A stretch of DNA of 22,495 nt, taken from NCBI GenBank assembly GCA_964502775.1, contig CAZCYE010000019.1, forward strand, positions 1 to 22,495. The letters run 5' to 3'. Each line of letters starts with the position of its first letter. The first letter of the stretch is position 1. Positions 1-8,410 of this stretch are shown in pieces. The translations under genes and the position numbers were made by a program. This DNA is from CAZCYE01 sp964502775. Its GTDB lineage: Bacteria; Actinomycetota; Acidimicrobiia; IMCC26256; PALSA-555. Below the pieces are notes generated by a model. That model was not told where the DNA came from. It made no database searches and worked only from the letters and a program-made list of their open reading frames with translations.

Positions 1-54
1 AACCTCTGACCCCTTCCGTGTCGAGGAAGTGCTCTACCCCTGAGCTAACCGCCC
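1..54 (-). tRNA. tRNA-Val (anticodon GAC), 3' part cut by window edge
   Basis: Read on the minus strand, the first 54 bases of a tRNA are present: acceptor 5' strand (54-48), TA at positions 8-9, D stem GCTC/GAGC (45-42 and 34-31), anticodon stem CTTCC/GGAAG (29-25 and 17-13), a variable region and the start of the T arm (7-1). The anticodon loop is TCGACAC with GAC at 22-20, which reads valine codons. The base before the anticodon is C where tRNAs almost always have U33. The rest of the T arm and the acceptor 3' strand lie outside the window. Confidence 0.85.
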
Positions 55-138
55 TCCGGAGCGGGTCAGGCTACCAAGCCCATCATCGAGGCTCTTCCTC
101 GTTGCGCGCGACGGTCCGCCTTCCTCTGCCGCACACCG

Positions 139-2733
139 TCACTCGGTGGCGATGGCATCGAGGACGTCGAGTCGAGAGGCACGCCACGCGGGGACGAGCG
201 CCGCGGCGAGACCGGCGAGCACCGACACCGCAACGAAGGCGGCCAGCTGCACCGGTGGGACGTGGAACTGCGTGATCCCCTGGCCCTGCAGCGCGGACAC
301 GAACGCCCAGCCCCAGAACACGCCCAGGGCGATGCCCACCACCCCGCCGATGAGGGCGATGATCACGCTCTCGCCGCGCACCATGCGCCGCACCTGACGG
401 CGGGTCATCCCCACCACCCGCAACAGCCCGAGCTCCCGGGTTCGCTCGAACACCGACAAGGCGAGCGTGTTCACGATGCCGAGCACGGCGATGATCTCCG
501 ACAGCAACAACAACGCGGCCATGCCCGCCAGCACACGGTCGATCGACTGCTCCTGGTCCTCCTGGTACTCGCCGAGGGTCAGCACGGCCACGTTGGGGAA
601 GTCACCGCCCAGGGCGGCGTCCACCGAGTGTCGGGCCGCGTCAGCCCTCCCGGTCGCCGTGATGTAGACGAGCGACAGCTGGTCGTCGTTGTCGACCCGA
701 GTCGTGAACGTGCTGCGGGTGACGAGGAACGAGATCGGGAACCCGCCGGTGAAGTCGTCGCGATGCGTGATGCCCGTCACCGTCGGGCTGAGCACGCCAT
801 CACGGGCCTCGATGACCACCTGGTCGCCGATGCTCAAGCCGTGCTCCTCGGCCGCCGCGCCCGACACGAGCACCCCGTCGTCGTCCAGCGCCGAAGATCC
901 GGCCGCGAGGTCGAGCGCCACCACCGACGCCAACCCCTCGGGGTCCACCCCGGCGAGGGTGGCCTCGGGCCCGTTCATGCCCACACGCACCCGATCGAAC
1001 TTGAACGCGACGACGGCCTCCACCTCGGGCAGGCCGCGCAGCCGCTCGGGGATCTCCTCGGAGAACTCCGAGAAGTCGTCGGTGGTGATCACGAGATCGG
1101 CCCGGATGCTCTGGCTCACGGCTTGGCGCACCGAGGCCTTCGACGAGCTGCCGAAGATGGCCACGAGCGACACGAGCGTGAGGCCGATGACGAGCGCCGA
1201 TGCCGTAGCCGCCGTGCGCCGGGGATTGCGCATCGCGTTGGCCCGAGCGAGCGTGCCCGACACCCCGATCACCCGCAGGGGTCGGCCCAGGAGCCCGGCG
1301 AGCGGGCGGGCGAACGTGGCGATCAGCGTGATCACGCCGAAGAACACCACCAGCACCCCGAGCGCCACCCACTTCATCTCGCCGAGTACCTCCGACGACG
1401 ACCGCGCCCGGTCGAGCCCGATGACCAGGATCGGGATCCCCGCGGCCACGATCGCCGCGCCCACCGCTGCTCGGGGGCCGAACGAGCGTGTGCGCGCCGG
1501 GCCCAGGTCGTTGATGGCCGCGACCGGCGGAACCCGAGCCGCACGCACCGCCGGCCACACCGATGCCACGACGGTCACGACCATGCCCACCACGAACGCC
1601 GCGATGATCGTCCGCTCCTGCACCACGGTGGTCACGGCCGGGAGGTCGAACCCGACGTCGTTGACCACGCGCAACAGGCCCGACCCGAGCACGATTCCGG
1701 CCGCGAGGCCCAACGCCGAGGCGATCGCGCCGATCACCACCGCCTCGAGCAGCACCGACACCACCACCTGGCGCGGGGTCGCGCCCATGGCGCGCAGGAG
1801 CCCGAACTCGCGGGTTCGCTGCGTGACGAGGATCGTGAAGGTGTTGAAGATGATGAAGGCGCCGACGACGAGGCCGATGCTCGCGAACCCGAGGAGCAGC
1901 TGGGTCAACACGTCGAGGATCCGCAGGATGTTGTCGCCCCGGTCCGCGGCCACCGCGCTCGCAGGCTCCACCGCGTAGCTCGGCCCGAGCACGCCGGCGA
2001 CGCGCTCGGCGAGGGCGGGGGACGACACGCCGGGCGCGGCGATCACGTTCACCGCCTCGAGCTGGTCCGGACGCCCCAGCAGCTCCTGGGCGCTCTCGAG
2101 GTCGAACGCCGCCGCGGTGATCGACCCGAGGTCGGTCTGGCCGCCCAGCGAGAACAGACCGACGATCCGGAACTGTTGCTTGGGACCGTCGATCACGACG
2201 TCGATCGGGTCCCCGACGCGGAAGCCGTGCTCGCGGGCAGTGCCGGCGTCGATCGCCACCTCGCCAGCGCGCCGGGGAGCGCGACTGCGCCGCCCGTCGT
2301 CGTGGACCACCCGGAAGGGGCCCTGGTCGTCGTCCTGGTCCCAGGCCAGCCCGAGGCCGGGTGCGCCGCCGGTGCTGATCGCCTCGCCGGCGGGGTCGAC
2401 GAGGCCCACCTCCTCCTGGATCCAGCCGTGCACGCTCGCCACCCCGGGCACCTGCTCCACCTGGGTGAGCACTGCCTCCGGGAACGGGTCGCTGCCGCCC
2501 CGGCTCCCCCGCTCGCCTCGGCCTCCGCCGGGGTCGGCGAACGAGTCCGTCCGCCGCACCACGAGGTCGACGTCGGTGAGGGACGCCTCGAAGACCCCGG
2601 CGAAGGAACGGTCGAGGGTGTCGGTGAGCACGTAGGTGCCGCTCACGAAGCTCACCCCGAGCAGCACCGCCAGGGCCGTCAGGGCCAGGCGGACCCGCCG
2701 GGCGAGGATGCCCTTGAGGGTGGCCTTCCACAT
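139..2733 (-). CDS. ABC transporter permease, duplicated FtsX/MacB-type
   Basis: An 864-residue integral membrane protein of the FtsX/MacB permease type. A first membrane helix lies at about 17-36, followed by a large extracytoplasmic domain (about 40-265). A group of helices covers about 275-475, then comes a second extracytoplasmic domain (about 535-750) and C-terminal helices (about 755-860). The architecture is duplicated: a coupling-type motif LLRAMGATPRQV near 313 has a counterpart LLRVVGMTRRQV near 790. Such permeases work with a separate ATPase in export of lipids, peptides or lipoproteins, or in signalling across the envelope. No ATPase gene lies beside it: upstream is a divergent gene and downstream a tRNA. 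The start is ATG with a distant GAAGGGA. The family is clear; the substrate is unknown. Confidence 0.9.
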   Translation of the reverse strand: MWKATLKGILARRVRLALTALAVLLGVSFVSGTYVLTDTLDRSFAGVFEASLTDVDLVVRRTDSFADPGGGRGERGSRGGSDPFPEAVLTQVEQVPGVASVHGWIQEEVGLVDPAGEAISTGGAPGLGLAWDQDDDQGPFRVVHDDGRRSRAPRRAGEVAIDAGTAREHGFRVGDPIDVVIDGPKQQFRIVGLFSLGGQTDLGSITAAAFDLESAQELLGRPDQLEAVNVIAAPGVSSPALAERVAGVLGPSYAVEPASAVAADRGDNILRILDVLTQLLLGFASIGLVVGAFIIFNTFTILVTQRTREFGLLRAMGATPRQVVVSVLLEAVVIGAIASALGLAAGIVLGSGLLRVVNDVGFDLPAVTTVVQERTIIAAFVVGMVVTVVASVWPAVRAARVPPVAAINDLGPARTRSFGPRAAVGAAIVAAGIPILVIGLDRARSSSEVLGEMKWVALGVLVVFFGVITLIATFARPLAGLLGRPLRVIGVSGTLARANAMRNPRRTAATASALVIGLTLVSLVAIFGSSSKASVRQAVSQSIRADLVITTDDFSEFSEEIPERLRGLPEVEAVVAFKFDRVRVGMNGPEATLAGVDPEGLASVVALDLAAGSSALDDDGVLVSGAAAEEHGLSIGDQVVIEARDGVLSPTVTGITHRDDFTGGFPISFLVTRSTFTTRVDNDDQLSLVYITATGRADAARHSVDAALGGDFPNVAVLTLGEYQEDQEQSIDRVLAGMAALLLLSEIIAVLGIVNTLALSVFERTRELGLLRVVGMTRRQVRRMVRGESVIIALIGGVVGIALGVFWGWAFVSALQGQGITQFHVPPVQLAAFVAVSVLAGLAAALVPAWRASRLDVLDAIATE

Positions 2734-3009
2734 GCGCCGGGTCGTCCCTTCGTCGTGGCGGCCCCATCATTGACGAGGCGGGCAGGGACGAGGCGGCCAG
2801 GGGCGAGGCCGGCAAGCCCCAGTCACCGCTCTCTGGCCTGCGGGCAGCCCTCCAGTCGTCGCCGTCTCACCTTATGGACGCTTTGTCCGATTCGGGACGA
2901 AGGGCCCCACTCAGAGTGATACACCCACGCTATTTCGCGCTGTGAGTGCTCAAGAGACGGCCCCAAACGGCCGATCCCTCTCTCCTACAAGGGGCATGGG
3001 AGAGACATC
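2734..3009. other. Divergent intergenic region between permease and CAP gene
   Basis: A 276-base non-coding stretch that must carry promoters in both directions. The right half is less GC-rich and includes CGCTATTTCG (about 2930-2939), a possible promoter core for the CAP gene, and a small palindrome CACTC-A-GAGTG at 2909-2919. A ribosome-binding site GGGAGAG (2998-3004) belongs to the plus-strand gene. No RNA gene or repeat is recognisable. Confidence 0.4.
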
Positions 3010-3579
3010 ATGGTCGAGACACGCAAGCGACTCGGGATCCTGGCAATCGGCGCACTCGTCGCCATCGGCGGCGCGGCGTGCGTTCCCCAGGTGGGCAGCG
3101 GCGGCCCCGTCGGCAGCGGCGACGAGCAGGCCACCGGTCCGGAGCTCCCCTCCACTCCCCCCACCACGCAGCCCCCGGCACCCCCGGCGGCACCCACCTG
3201 CGGACCCACCGCCCTCACGAGCGCGGTGTACAACCTCACCAACGCGGCTCGGGCCGCGGCCGGCAAGGGCGCCCTGTCCTGGAACGGACAGCTGGCCTGC
3301 CTGGCCACCGGCTGGAGCCAGCACATGGCTGCGACCGGCGTCTTCGCTCACAGCAACTTGAGCGCCACGCTGAACTCGCCGCCGTACTCCGGCTACAACA
3401 CGCTCGGCGAGAACATCCTGCGGGGCCCCGCCTCGCTGTCCGCCCAGCAGATGCACAACGCCTGGATGAACTCACCCGGGCACCGGGCCAACATCCTCTC
3501 GGGTGCGTACAACTCCATCGGCATCGGCGTCGCCTACACCGGCAGCACCGTGTACGCCACCCAGAACTTCGGCGGCTGA
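3010..3579 (+). CDS. Secreted CAP (SCP/PR1, YkwD-like) domain protein
   Basis: A 189-residue exported protein. A basic N-terminus (ETRKR) and hydrophobic segment (9-23) form a signal peptide ending in GGAAC. This resembles a lipobox but has Gly where Leu/Val is usual, so lipoprotein status is uncertain. A low-complexity Pro/Thr/Gly linker follows (about 27-63), then a CAP domain (about 67-189). Family hallmarks are visible: NAAR (78-81), FAHSNL with His114, GENI (133-136), W152, SPGHRANIL (155-163) and a terminal Y-x-x-QNFGG. Bacterial members are extracellular and their biochemical role is mostly unknown; roles in envelope remodelling, lipid binding or sporulation have been suggested. The ATG start follows GGGAGAG by five bases. 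The gene stands alone and is closed by a terminator. Confidence 0.9.
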   Translation: MVETRKRLGILAIGALVAIGGAACVPQVGSGGPVGSGDEQATGPELPSTPPTTQPPAPPAAPTCGPTALTSAVYNLTNAARAAAGKGALSWNGQLACLATGWSQHMAATGVFAHSNLSATLNSPPYSGYNTLGENILRGPASLSAQQMHNAWMNSPGHRANILSGAYNSIGIGVAYTGSTVYATQNFGG

Positions 3580-3601
3580 TCCACCCACCCCGAGCTCGAC
3601 G

Positions 3602-3633
3602 ACGGGAAACCGGCTTCCCCGGTCTCCCGTTTT
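3602..3633 (+). terminator. Intrinsic terminator of the CAP gene
   Basis: ACGGGA-A-ACCGG, loop CTTCC, then CCGGT-C-TCCCGT: an 11-pair stem with one internal A/C mismatch, ending in TTTT at 3630-3633. It starts 22 bases after the CAP stop codon, between that gene and a convergent gene. Confidence 0.8.
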
Positions 3634-3657
3634 CGCGTCCGGGGCCGGCGATCAGGA

Positions 3658-3960
3658 TCAGCGGTGGCGGTCCGCCTCGTCGAGGGTGTGGGCCTTGGCC
3701 ACGAACGCCGCCCAGCCGCCGAAGAACAAGCCGCCGAAGATCCCCACCGCGACGGCCATGACCATGACCACCCACCAGTCCCAGTCGCCATCGGCCAACG
3801 AGAGCGCGAGCGCCGTGATCGCCACCCAGATCACGATGCACACCGGGATGGCCACTGCGATCGCCTTGAACATGTGGATCCACAGCGAGCGCTCGACGGC
3901 TTCCTGGGCCTCGACGCGCTCGAGGAAGGCGGTGGGCCGGGCCTCGACCTCTGCGCTCAC
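3658..3960 (-). CDS. Small two-helix membrane protein downstream of sat-cysC
   Basis: A 100-residue protein with a charged N-terminus (1-29), a hydrophobic helix at about 31-54, an acidic/aromatic turn (DGDWDWW, about 57-63), a second helix with glycines (about 64-88) and a short charged tail. This pattern fits an inner-membrane protein with both ends in the cytoplasm. I do not recognise a named family. Its GTG start overlaps the TGA stop of the sulfate-activation gene as GTGA (3960-3957), so it is very likely translated by coupling to that gene. The overlap suggests a shared expression need, perhaps in sulfate or sulfur metabolism, but nothing in the protein itself shows this. Confidence 0.7.
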   Translation of the reverse strand: MSAEVEARPTAFLERVEAQEAVERSLWIHMFKAIAVAIPVCIVIWVAITALALSLADGDWDWWVVMVMAVAVGIFGGLFFGGWAAFVAKAHTLDEADRHR

Positions 3961-5681
3961 GACGCCACCCCCAGGTAGCCCTCACGCTCGAGGCACAACA
4001 GGATCGCCTGGGCAGCCTCGTCGGGGCTCGTATCGGCGGTGTCGATGGTGACGTCGGCGTCCTCGGGCTCTTCGTACGGGTCGGAGATCCCGGTGAACTC
4101 CTTGATCTGGCCGGCGCGGGCCTTGGCGTAGAGACCTTTGCGATCACGCGCCTCGCAGACCTCGATCGAGGTGGAGACGTGCACGAGCACGAAGCCGCCG
4201 CCCTCCTCGACCATCGCCCGCACCTCCTTGCGCACCGAATCGTACGGGGCGATGGGCGCGCACAGCGCGATGCCGCCGTTCTTGGAGATCTCCGCAGCTA
4301 CGTAGCCGATGCGACGGATGTTGATGTCGCGGTGCTCCTTGGAGAAGCCGAGCTCCGACGACAGGTGCTTGCGCACCAGGTCACCGTCGAGCAGCGTCAC
4401 CGGCCGGCCACCGATCTCGAGCAGCTTCACGAGCAGCGCGTTGGCGATCGTGGACTTGCCCGAGCCCGACAACCCGGTGAAGAACACCGCGAAGCCCTGG
4501 TCGCGCCGCGGGGGATGGGTGCGACGCAGCTCCTGGGCCACGTCGGGGAACGTGAACCACTCGGGGATGTCGGCGCCCTCGGCGAGGCGGCGGCGGAGCT
4601 CGGTGCCCGAGATCGACAGCACCCGGGCACCTTCGGGCACCTCGTCCTCGGGGATGTAGCGATCCTGGTCCTCGAGGTACACCATCATGCGGAACGGCAC
4701 CATCTCGATCCCGAGCTCGTCCTGGTACTTGCGCATCAGGTCCTGCGCGTCGTAGGGGCCGTAGAACGGCGTGCCGTTGGCATCGGACCCGGGACCGGCG
4801 TGGTCACGACCCACGATGAAGTGCGTGCAGCCATGGTTCTTGCGGATGATCGCGTGCCACACCGCCTCGCGGGGTCCGGCCATGCGCATCGCCAGCGGGA
4901 GCAACGCCATCATCGCGGTGTTGCGCGGGTACTTCTCCACGATCGACTGGTAGCAGCGCACACGCGTGTAGTGGTCCACGTCCCCGGGCTTGGTCATGCC
5001 CACCACCGGGTGGACGAGGAGGTTGGCCCCCACCTCGGTGGCCGCCCGGTGCGTCAGCTCGTAGTGGGCGCGGTGCATCGGGTTCCGGGTCTGGAACGCG
5101 GCCACCCGACGCCACCCCAGCTCGGCGAACGATGCCCGCACCTGCGCGGGCGTACGGCGCAGCGGCCGGAAGTCGTAGTGCACGGGGAGCTGGAGCGCCT
5201 CGATGCGCCCGCCCACATAGGAAGGATGCGTGCGGTTGAGCACGTGGTCGACGCCGGGGTGGTCGGGATCGGCGCTGCCGTAGACCTGTGACGCCTCGGC
5301 GCCACGGTCGGGCTGCCAGACGTCCTCCACATGCAGGGCCGCGAGCATCACGCCCTCCGGGTCCCGCAGTGCCACGGTCGCTCCCGGCCCGAGGTCGCCG
5401 GCGAACTCGTCGGGTACGTCGAGCACCACCGGGATGGGCCACAGGGTCCCGTCGGCCAGGCGCATGCCGTCGCACACCGCCTCGTAGTCGGCCCTGGTCA
5501 TGAAGCCCCGGAGCGGCGAGAAGCCCCCGTTGGCGAGCAGCTCGAGATCGCAGAGCTGGCGGGGGCTCAGGTCCCAGGATGGCCACTGCCGCGAAGCCGC
5601 CTTCAGCTCCTCGGCCCGAGAGCCATCGACCACCAGATCGACGAGCTCGCCCCCGTGGGGCGCGATCAGGTGGTCGGGCAT
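3957..5681 (-). CDS. Bifunctional sulfate adenylyltransferase / adenylylsulfate kinase
   Basis: A 574-residue fusion that activates sulfate: ATP + sulfate to APS, then APS + ATP to PAPS. The N-terminal PUA-like and catalytic ATP-sulfurylase domains span about 1-385. They show the nucleotide-binding motif QTRNPMHRAH (197-206), GRDHAGPG (291-298) and SGTELRRRL (358-366). The APS-kinase domain (about 395-574) has an intact P-loop GLSGSGKS (403-410), LDGD (431-434) with the RKHLS region after it, and a late GLYAKARAG segment. Both activities therefore look intact, unlike fungal ATP sulfurylases, whose kinase-like domain is degenerate. The ATG start has no clear ribosome-binding site. The protein is probably cytoplasmic and feeds assimilatory sulfate reduction or sulfation, but no cysD/N/H genes are nearby. 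Confidence 0.93.
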   Translation of the reverse strand: MPDHLIAPHGGELVDLVVDGSRAEELKAASRQWPSWDLSPRQLCDLELLANGGFSPLRGFMTRADYEAVCDGMRLADGTLWPIPVVLDVPDEFAGDLGPGATVALRDPEGVMLAALHVEDVWQPDRGAEASQVYGSADPDHPGVDHVLNRTHPSYVGGRIEALQLPVHYDFRPLRRTPAQVRASFAELGWRRVAAFQTRNPMHRAHYELTHRAATEVGANLLVHPVVGMTKPGDVDHYTRVRCYQSIVEKYPRNTAMMALLPLAMRMAGPREAVWHAIIRKNHGCTHFIVGRDHAGPGSDANGTPFYGPYDAQDLMRKYQDELGIEMVPFRMMVYLEDQDRYIPEDEVPEGARVLSISGTELRRRLAEGADIPEWFTFPDVAQELRRTHPPRRDQGFAVFFTGLSGSGKSTIANALLVKLLEIGGRPVTLLDGDLVRKHLSSELGFSKEHRDINIRRIGYVAAEISKNGGIALCAPIAPYDSVRKEVRAMVEEGGGFVLVHVSTSIEVCEARDRKGLYAKARAGQIKEFTGISDPYEEPEDADVTIDTADTSPDEAAQAILLCLEREGYLGVAS

Positions 5682-5729
5682 GGCGAGACGTGCGAGCGAT
5701 TCAGCATGTCCTCAGTCTGGCCTATTCGC

Positions 5730-5764
5730 TCCGCCCCACGACAACCGGTGCCGGCGGGGGCGAG
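5730..5764 (-). terminator. Probable hairpin terminator after the secreted-protein gene
   Basis: A GC-rich imperfect inverted repeat, GCTC-C-GCCCC and GGGG-CGAGC with a small bulge, sits directly after the TAA stop at 5767. The roughly 18-base loop itself contains CCGG elements. No T tract follows, which is common in actinobacteria. It separates the secreted-protein gene from sat-cysC. Confidence 0.4.
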
Positions 5765-5766
5765 CC

Positions 5767-6399
5767 TTACGCCGCCGCGTTCAGGCGCTTCTCGGCCTTC
5801 CGGGCGATCGCCTTCAGCTCCTTGACGGTCGGGCCTTCACCGTTACCCACCGAGCTGAGCAGGACGACGTACGGCCCCGACACCAACTCCACCGAGACCG
5901 CCGCGGTCTCGAGGTCGGCCGTGTCTCGCGCGGACGCGTCCGAGCCCCCGCCGATCTTCGGGAACTTGACCTTGTCGTACATGAGGATGGAAGACGGTGC
6001 GCCGGGTGCCACGTTCTCGACGGTCCCGCACTTCACGCCGGCACGCGTCGTGGAGGCCCGGTACTTGAATGCGGCCTTTGCGGTCTTGGCGTCGGGATAG
6101 ATGATGACAACCTCTGACAGCGCAGTATCGCCCGTCGCCGTAGCAGCGAACACCACGCCGGTGTATTCGACCGCGGTGTCGTCGACCTCGAAGGTCTGCA
6201 CGCAGGTATCGGCGTTGATCACGAACTGGTACACGGTCGGGAACGTCTCGGGTTCACGGACCAGCTCGACAGACCCCGGCACGTCCGATGCCTGCAAGAG
6301 ACCCGGTTCCGAAGTCCCGGCGAGCGCGCCGGGCGCGGCAACCATCGCCAAGCCGAGCACCATTGCCGTGCCGCCGATGAACACTCGCGTTCGCGTCAT
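5767..6399 (-). CDS. Secreted protein of unknown function
   Basis: A 210-residue protein with a typical Sec signal peptide: basic start MTRTR, hydrophobic core (7-24), and APGALA before a likely cleavage after residue 27. The mature part of about 183 residues contains two cysteines (C66 and C124) that could form one disulfide. It begins with LLQASDVPG and has a segment FPDAK-like (YPDAKTAKAAFKYR, 101-114) that loosely recalls extracellular sensor domains of actinobacterial PknH type. That resemblance is weak and from memory only. The C-terminus is a basic helix (about 191-210). The ATG start has a good ribosome-binding site (AAAGGGG, five bases away). It is divergent from the GH15 gene and shares a 172-base regulatory region with it. 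Confidence 0.75.
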   Translation of the reverse strand: MTRTRVFIGGTAMVLGLAMVAAPGALAGTSEPGLLQASDVPGSVELVREPETFPTVYQFVINADTCVQTFEVDDTAVEYTGVVFAATATGDTALSEVVIIYPDAKTAKAAFKYRASTTRAGVKCGTVENVAPGAPSSILMYDKVKFPKIGGGSDASARDTADLETAAVSVELVSGPYVVLLSSVGNGEGPTVKELKAIARKAEKRLNAAA

Positions 6400-6437
6400 T
6401 GCGCCCCTTTCTAAACTCGAGCGAGGCTACTCGACCC

Positions 6438-6475
6438 TCTCGTTGCGATGACTCGCGGCAGTCTCGTTCATCGCA
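6438..6475. promoter_or_regulatory. Paired repeats in the divergent promoter region
   Basis: An inverted repeat TGCGATGA (6444-6451) / TCATCGCA (6468-6475) has a 16-base spacer. A direct repeat TCTCGTT (6438-6444 and 6462-6468) overlaps it with a 24-base period. The element lies between a secreted-protein gene and the GH15 gene, where a regulator of both could bind. No regulator gene is adjacent, so the role is inferred. Confidence 0.35.
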
Positions 6476-6571
6476 TCTGCTGAGTACGCTGCTGTCCGCC
6501 GCGACATAGGGGCGGGGTCTGGCACCGGCCGGCGGCGGACCTACTCGCTCTTCTGGTTGAAGGGACCGCGA

Positions 6572-8410
6572 GTGGCGACGGGTCAGCACCCCGAGGTACC
6601 CGGGATCGGCGACTACGCCTTGTTAGGCGACACGCGCACCGCTGCCCTCCTCTCGAGTGCGGGGGCGATCGATTGGATGTGCGTCCCTCGCTTCGATCGC
6701 GAGCCCATCTTCGGGCGTCTGGTCGGTGGCCCTGAGGCCGGCGCGTTCGCGATCAGCATCAGCGATGCCAGCGCGCGGCTGGACCATCGCCGCTATGTCC
6801 CCGGCTCGGCAGTCGTCGAAGCGAGATGGTCAACCGCCACGGGGATCGTGACGACTCGTGATGGCTTGGTGGCCCGCGTGGCCGGGCAGCTCCTGCCGAG
6901 CACCTTGCTGGTTCGTGAGGTGCACGCGCGCGGCGTGCCGGTGCCGATCGACATCGGGTTCGATCCGAAGCTGGGCGTAGAGCGCCGAGGGCCGACCACG
7001 CGGCGGCGAGGCGAGGCGATCGTGTGCTCGTGGGGATCACTCGCGGTCGCGCTGACCAGCTCGGCGCCCGGGCTACAGCCGGGAATCGTCCACCGTGTTG
7101 TCGTCGAACCCGGCCGACCGCTGGTCCTCGCCCTCTCGATCGCGGATCGTGAACCTCTCGTCACGGTCACTCCCCAGCAGGCCATGGACGCCCTGGCCCA
7201 CACGGACGCGGAGTGGGGCCGGTGGTCCGACTCGCGCTCGGACCTGGGGCAGTGGCACGACCTGGTGGTGCGGAGTCTGCTGACGCTACGGCTCCTGACC
7301 TATGCCCCGTCGGGGGCTCCCGTTGCGGCGCCGACGACATCGCTGCCCGAGGAGCCCGGTGGCGAGCGAAACTGGGACTACCGGTACGCATGGCCCCGCG
7401 ATGCGAGCCTGGGCATCGGAGCGTTCCTCGACGCGGGTTGCGACCACGAGGCCGAGGCCTTCATGTACTGGCTGCTCCACGCCGGCCGGCTGGATCGACC
7501 GCGCCTGCCGGTCGTCCTCAACCTCGACGGCCGCCGCGTACCCACTGAACGCGCCGTCGAGGAGTGGCCGGGCTACCGGAACAGCCGCCCGGTGCGGCTC
7601 GGCAACGCGGCCGCGGTCCAGCACCAGCTCGATGTCTACGGCTGGGTGCTGGACGCCGGCCAGCGCCTCGACGATGGTGGTCATCCCCTCTTCGGGGAGA
7701 TGTGGCGGGTATTGGCCGATCACGCGGACTTCGTGGCCGCGCATTGGGCGGAGCCGGACTCAGGGATCTGGGAGGTGCGCGGACCGCCGCGCCAGTACGT
7801 GCACTCCAAGGTGATGGCCTGGGCCGCGTTGGATCGGGCCGTCACCCTGTCGCGCTCCTACCGGACCCGAGCCCGGCGCATCCAGCGTTGGCTCCTGGCC
7901 CGTGACGCCGTTCGCGATCACGTGATGGCCTCCGGGTTCGATCCTCGGCGATCCACCTTCTTGCGGGCCTACGACGACCGCGGCCTGGATGCCGCGCTGG
8001 CACTTGTGGGAGTGCTCGGCTTCGATGCACCCGACTCGGCACGCGCGCTCGGGACGCTGAAGGCGATCCGTTCCGAGCTCACCGCGTCGGGTTCTCTTCT
8101 GTACCGCTACGCACCCGGGCAGGACAATCTCGACGGTGGTGAGGGCGCGTTCCTTCCCTGCTCGTTCTGGTTCGTGCACGCGCTGGCCGCCGCCGGCCGC
8201 GTCGACGATGCCGGCGAGATGCTCGAGGAGCTCACCAACTTTGGTGGGGATCTGGGCTTGTTCCCCGAAGAGATCGACCCCTCGACCGGCGAACCGCTCG
8301 GGAACTACCCGCAGGCATTGACGCACAGCTCCTTCGTGCGCGCCGCCCTCGCGGTGCGCGACGCGCAGCGCGGTCAGGGAACCAGCAGTAGGCCGAGCGC
8401 GGTGCCGTAG
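6572..8410 (+). CDS. Glycoside hydrolase family 15 (glucoamylase/trehalase-like)
   Basis: A 612-residue cytoplasmic GH15 enzyme that would hydrolyse terminal alpha-glucosidic bonds. Actinobacterial relatives include trehalases and glucoamylases, so the substrate is open. The N-terminal super-beta-sandwich domain opens with GDTRTAALLSSAGAIDWMC. The (alpha/alpha)6 catalytic domain contains RNWDYRYAWPRDA (266-278), SRPVRLGNAAAVQHQ, and GIWE with Glu401, the expected general acid. GGEGAFLPCSFWFV with Glu524 is the expected general base. Both catalytic acids are thus present. I chose GTG at 6572 because GAAGGGA (6559-6565) sits at a good distance before it; a TTG at 6557 in the same frame would overlap that site. 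The last 37 bases overlap a convergent gene. Confidence 0.92.
   Translation: MATGQHPEVPGIGDYALLGDTRTAALLSSAGAIDWMCVPRFDREPIFGRLVGGPEAGAFAISISDASARLDHRRYVPGSAVVEARWSTATGIVTTRDGLVARVAGQLLPSTLLVREVHARGVPVPIDIGFDPKLGVERRGPTTRRRGEAIVCSWGSLAVALTSSAPGLQPGIVHRVVVEPGRPLVLALSIADREPLVTVTPQQAMDALAHTDAEWGRWSDSRSDLGQWHDLVVRSLLTLRLLTYAPSGAPVAAPTTSLPEEPGGERNWDYRYAWPRDASLGIGAFLDAGCDHEAEAFMYWLLHAGRLDRPRLPVVLNLDGRRVPTERAVEEWPGYRNSRPVRLGNAAAVQHQLDVYGWVLDAGQRLDDGGHPLFGEMWRVLADHADFVAAHWAEPDSGIWEVRGPPRQYVHSKVMAWAALDRAVTLSRSYRTRARRIQRWLLARDAVRDHVMASGFDPRRSTFLRAYDDRGLDAALALVGVLGFDAPDSARALGTLKAIRSELTASGSLLYRYAPGQDNLDGGEGAFLPCSFWFVHALAAAGRVDDAGEMLEELTNFGGDLGLFPEEIDPSTGEPLGNYPQALTHSSFVRAALAVRDAQRGQGTSSRPSAVP

Noticed and set aside
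262..2919. Very long open frame (885 codons) on the plus strand opposite the permease gene
   Set aside because: Its translation is a His/Arg/Glu/Ala-rich string with no domain, typical of the antisense of a high-GC gene. The minus-strand permease explains the region.
2909..2919. CACTC-A-GAGTG palindrome as an operator
   Set aside because: Only five bases per arm and no regulator or second copy nearby, so it was mentioned only in the intergenic description.
4179..5291. 370-codon plus-strand frame opposite sat-cysC
   Set aside because: His/Arg/Val-rich shadow without motifs; the fused sulfate-activation gene on the other strand is clear.
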